NCBI GenBank assembly: GCA_032139905.1
Contig: JAQJDB010000006.1
Location: 62,001-126,000, forward strand
Direction: 5' to 3'
DNA from: Nitrospira sp. MA-1
Lineage (GTDB): Bacteria > Nitrospirota > Nitrospiria > Nitrospirales > UBA8639
DNA: 64,000 bases
In this document: piece after piece, positions 63,646-64,000 of the stretch
Position numbering within the stretch: position 1 is the stretch's first letter
Layout: every line of letters begins with the position of its first letter
The notes under the pieces: generated by a model
Told to the model about the DNA's origin: nothing
Databases searched by the model: none
What the model saw: the letters and a program-made list of their open reading frames with translations, nothing else
Position numbers and translations under genes: made by a program

Positions 63646-64000
63646 AAACAAAACGGTCCTTCTTTCCACGAGACGCGTGCCTTTAGGCTTGCATTAGCCA
63701 AAAAAGGTGTTCACCTACCATTTATCCATGCTAAGGACCTGGTTTGAATCTGGTGGTTCTAAGGAATTGTGGGAATGCTTTTGATAAACAGGCTAGGATT
63801 AAAAATAAAAAAAGCCTATGAGTGGCTGGAATTCTCCTGAGTGATTGGCCGATTAAAATAAAACTAATCGGTTTGTTTGTAGTCCTTACTTATTTTGTAT
63901 ATTTATGGATGCCCCATCCATATTCCTCCTAAAATAAGAACCCCAATCCAGACATGTTGTTTGAATAAAAAGAAGGCTTTTTCCCCTGAAATATTTGAGC
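63646..64000. other. 3' end region, no gene seen
   Basis: AT-rich sequence with several weak hairpins. The clearest is listed as a separate terminator at 63849-63880. No reading frame with domain or start signal was found before the window ends. Confidence 0.35.
63849..63880 (+). terminator. Candidate terminator after the redox cluster
   Basis: CCGATTA (63849-63855) and TAATCGG (63865-63871) form a 7-bp stem around a 9-base A-rich loop, followed by TTTGTTTGT. It lies about 200 bases after the last stop codon; being AT-rich, it is moderate in strength. Confidence 0.45.

Noticed and set aside
1-64000. CRISPR array, prophage or integrative element
   Set aside because: No regularly spaced repeats, integrase, transposase or phage structural gene was seen.

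Overview
The window reads as a chromosomal segment of a Nitrospira-like bacterium (phylum Nitrospirota, nitrite-oxidiser lineage). This is inferred from gene content: a respiratory cluster combining a Rieske/cytochrome b pair with two cytochrome bd-like (CydA-like) proteins, several mono-haem c cytochromes and a type II DMSO-reductase-type haem b protein; hopanoid synthesis genes; and a diderm envelope (LptE, Mla, PagL-like and Omp85-type proteins). By eye the base composition is near balanced, except for a clearly GC-richer block around 17.3-21.5 kb. No rRNA operon, CRISPR array, integrase, transposase or phage module was seen.

Layout. 0-8 kb is housekeeping: the end of a glyoxalase-fold gene, uvrC (apparently lacking its C-terminal HhH domain), a small zinc-ribbon gene, the leuS-lptE-holA run, convergent rpsT, and tRNA-His. 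8-16 kb is envelope/surface: a periplasmic glucan gene (opgG/opgD family) and two paralogous secreted FG-GAP-type repeat proteins, with a MITE-like palindromic element and other inverted repeats between them. 16.6-23 kb on the minus strand holds three glycosyltransferases, an alkaline-phosphatase-superfamily hydrolase and a PagL-like lipid A deacylase. 23-28.7 kb holds small ORFs (one of 55 codons with a good ribosome-binding site), an NSS-family transporter, an unusual double-length ThyX-family protein and a TPR protein. 28.8-38.5 kb holds serC, serA, hisZ, dnaB, a TPR lipoprotein, a type IV pilin and a UDP-sugar dehydrogenase.

38.7-51.6 kb is a lipid and outer-membrane block: squalene-hopene cyclase, hpnG, mlaE-mlaF-mlaD-mlaC/hpnM, an Omp85-like barrel, a TPR protein, dxs, ispG, tRNA-Cys, hpnH and a small unknown gene. 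It couples isoprenoid precursor supply (dxs, ispG), hopanoid cyclisation and side-chain extension (shc, hpnH, hpnG) and an MCE-type lipid transport system.

52.2-63.6 kb is one colinear ten-gene cluster that I regard as the most interesting part. It encodes lipoprotein cytochrome c, CydA-like protein 1, membrane cytochrome c, Rieske protein with an N-terminal PRC-barrel-like domain, cytochrome b with b6-type haem spacing and a fused subunit-IV-like half, an unknown membrane protein, CydA-like protein 2, two more membrane cytochromes c, a haem b (ethylbenzene-dehydrogenase-gamma-like) protein and a dihaem c lipoprotein with a coiled-coil linker. The likely product is a large quinone/cytochrome c redox complex, perhaps a modified complex III used in forward or reverse electron flow. 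Subunit composition and direction of electron flow cannot be settled from sequence.
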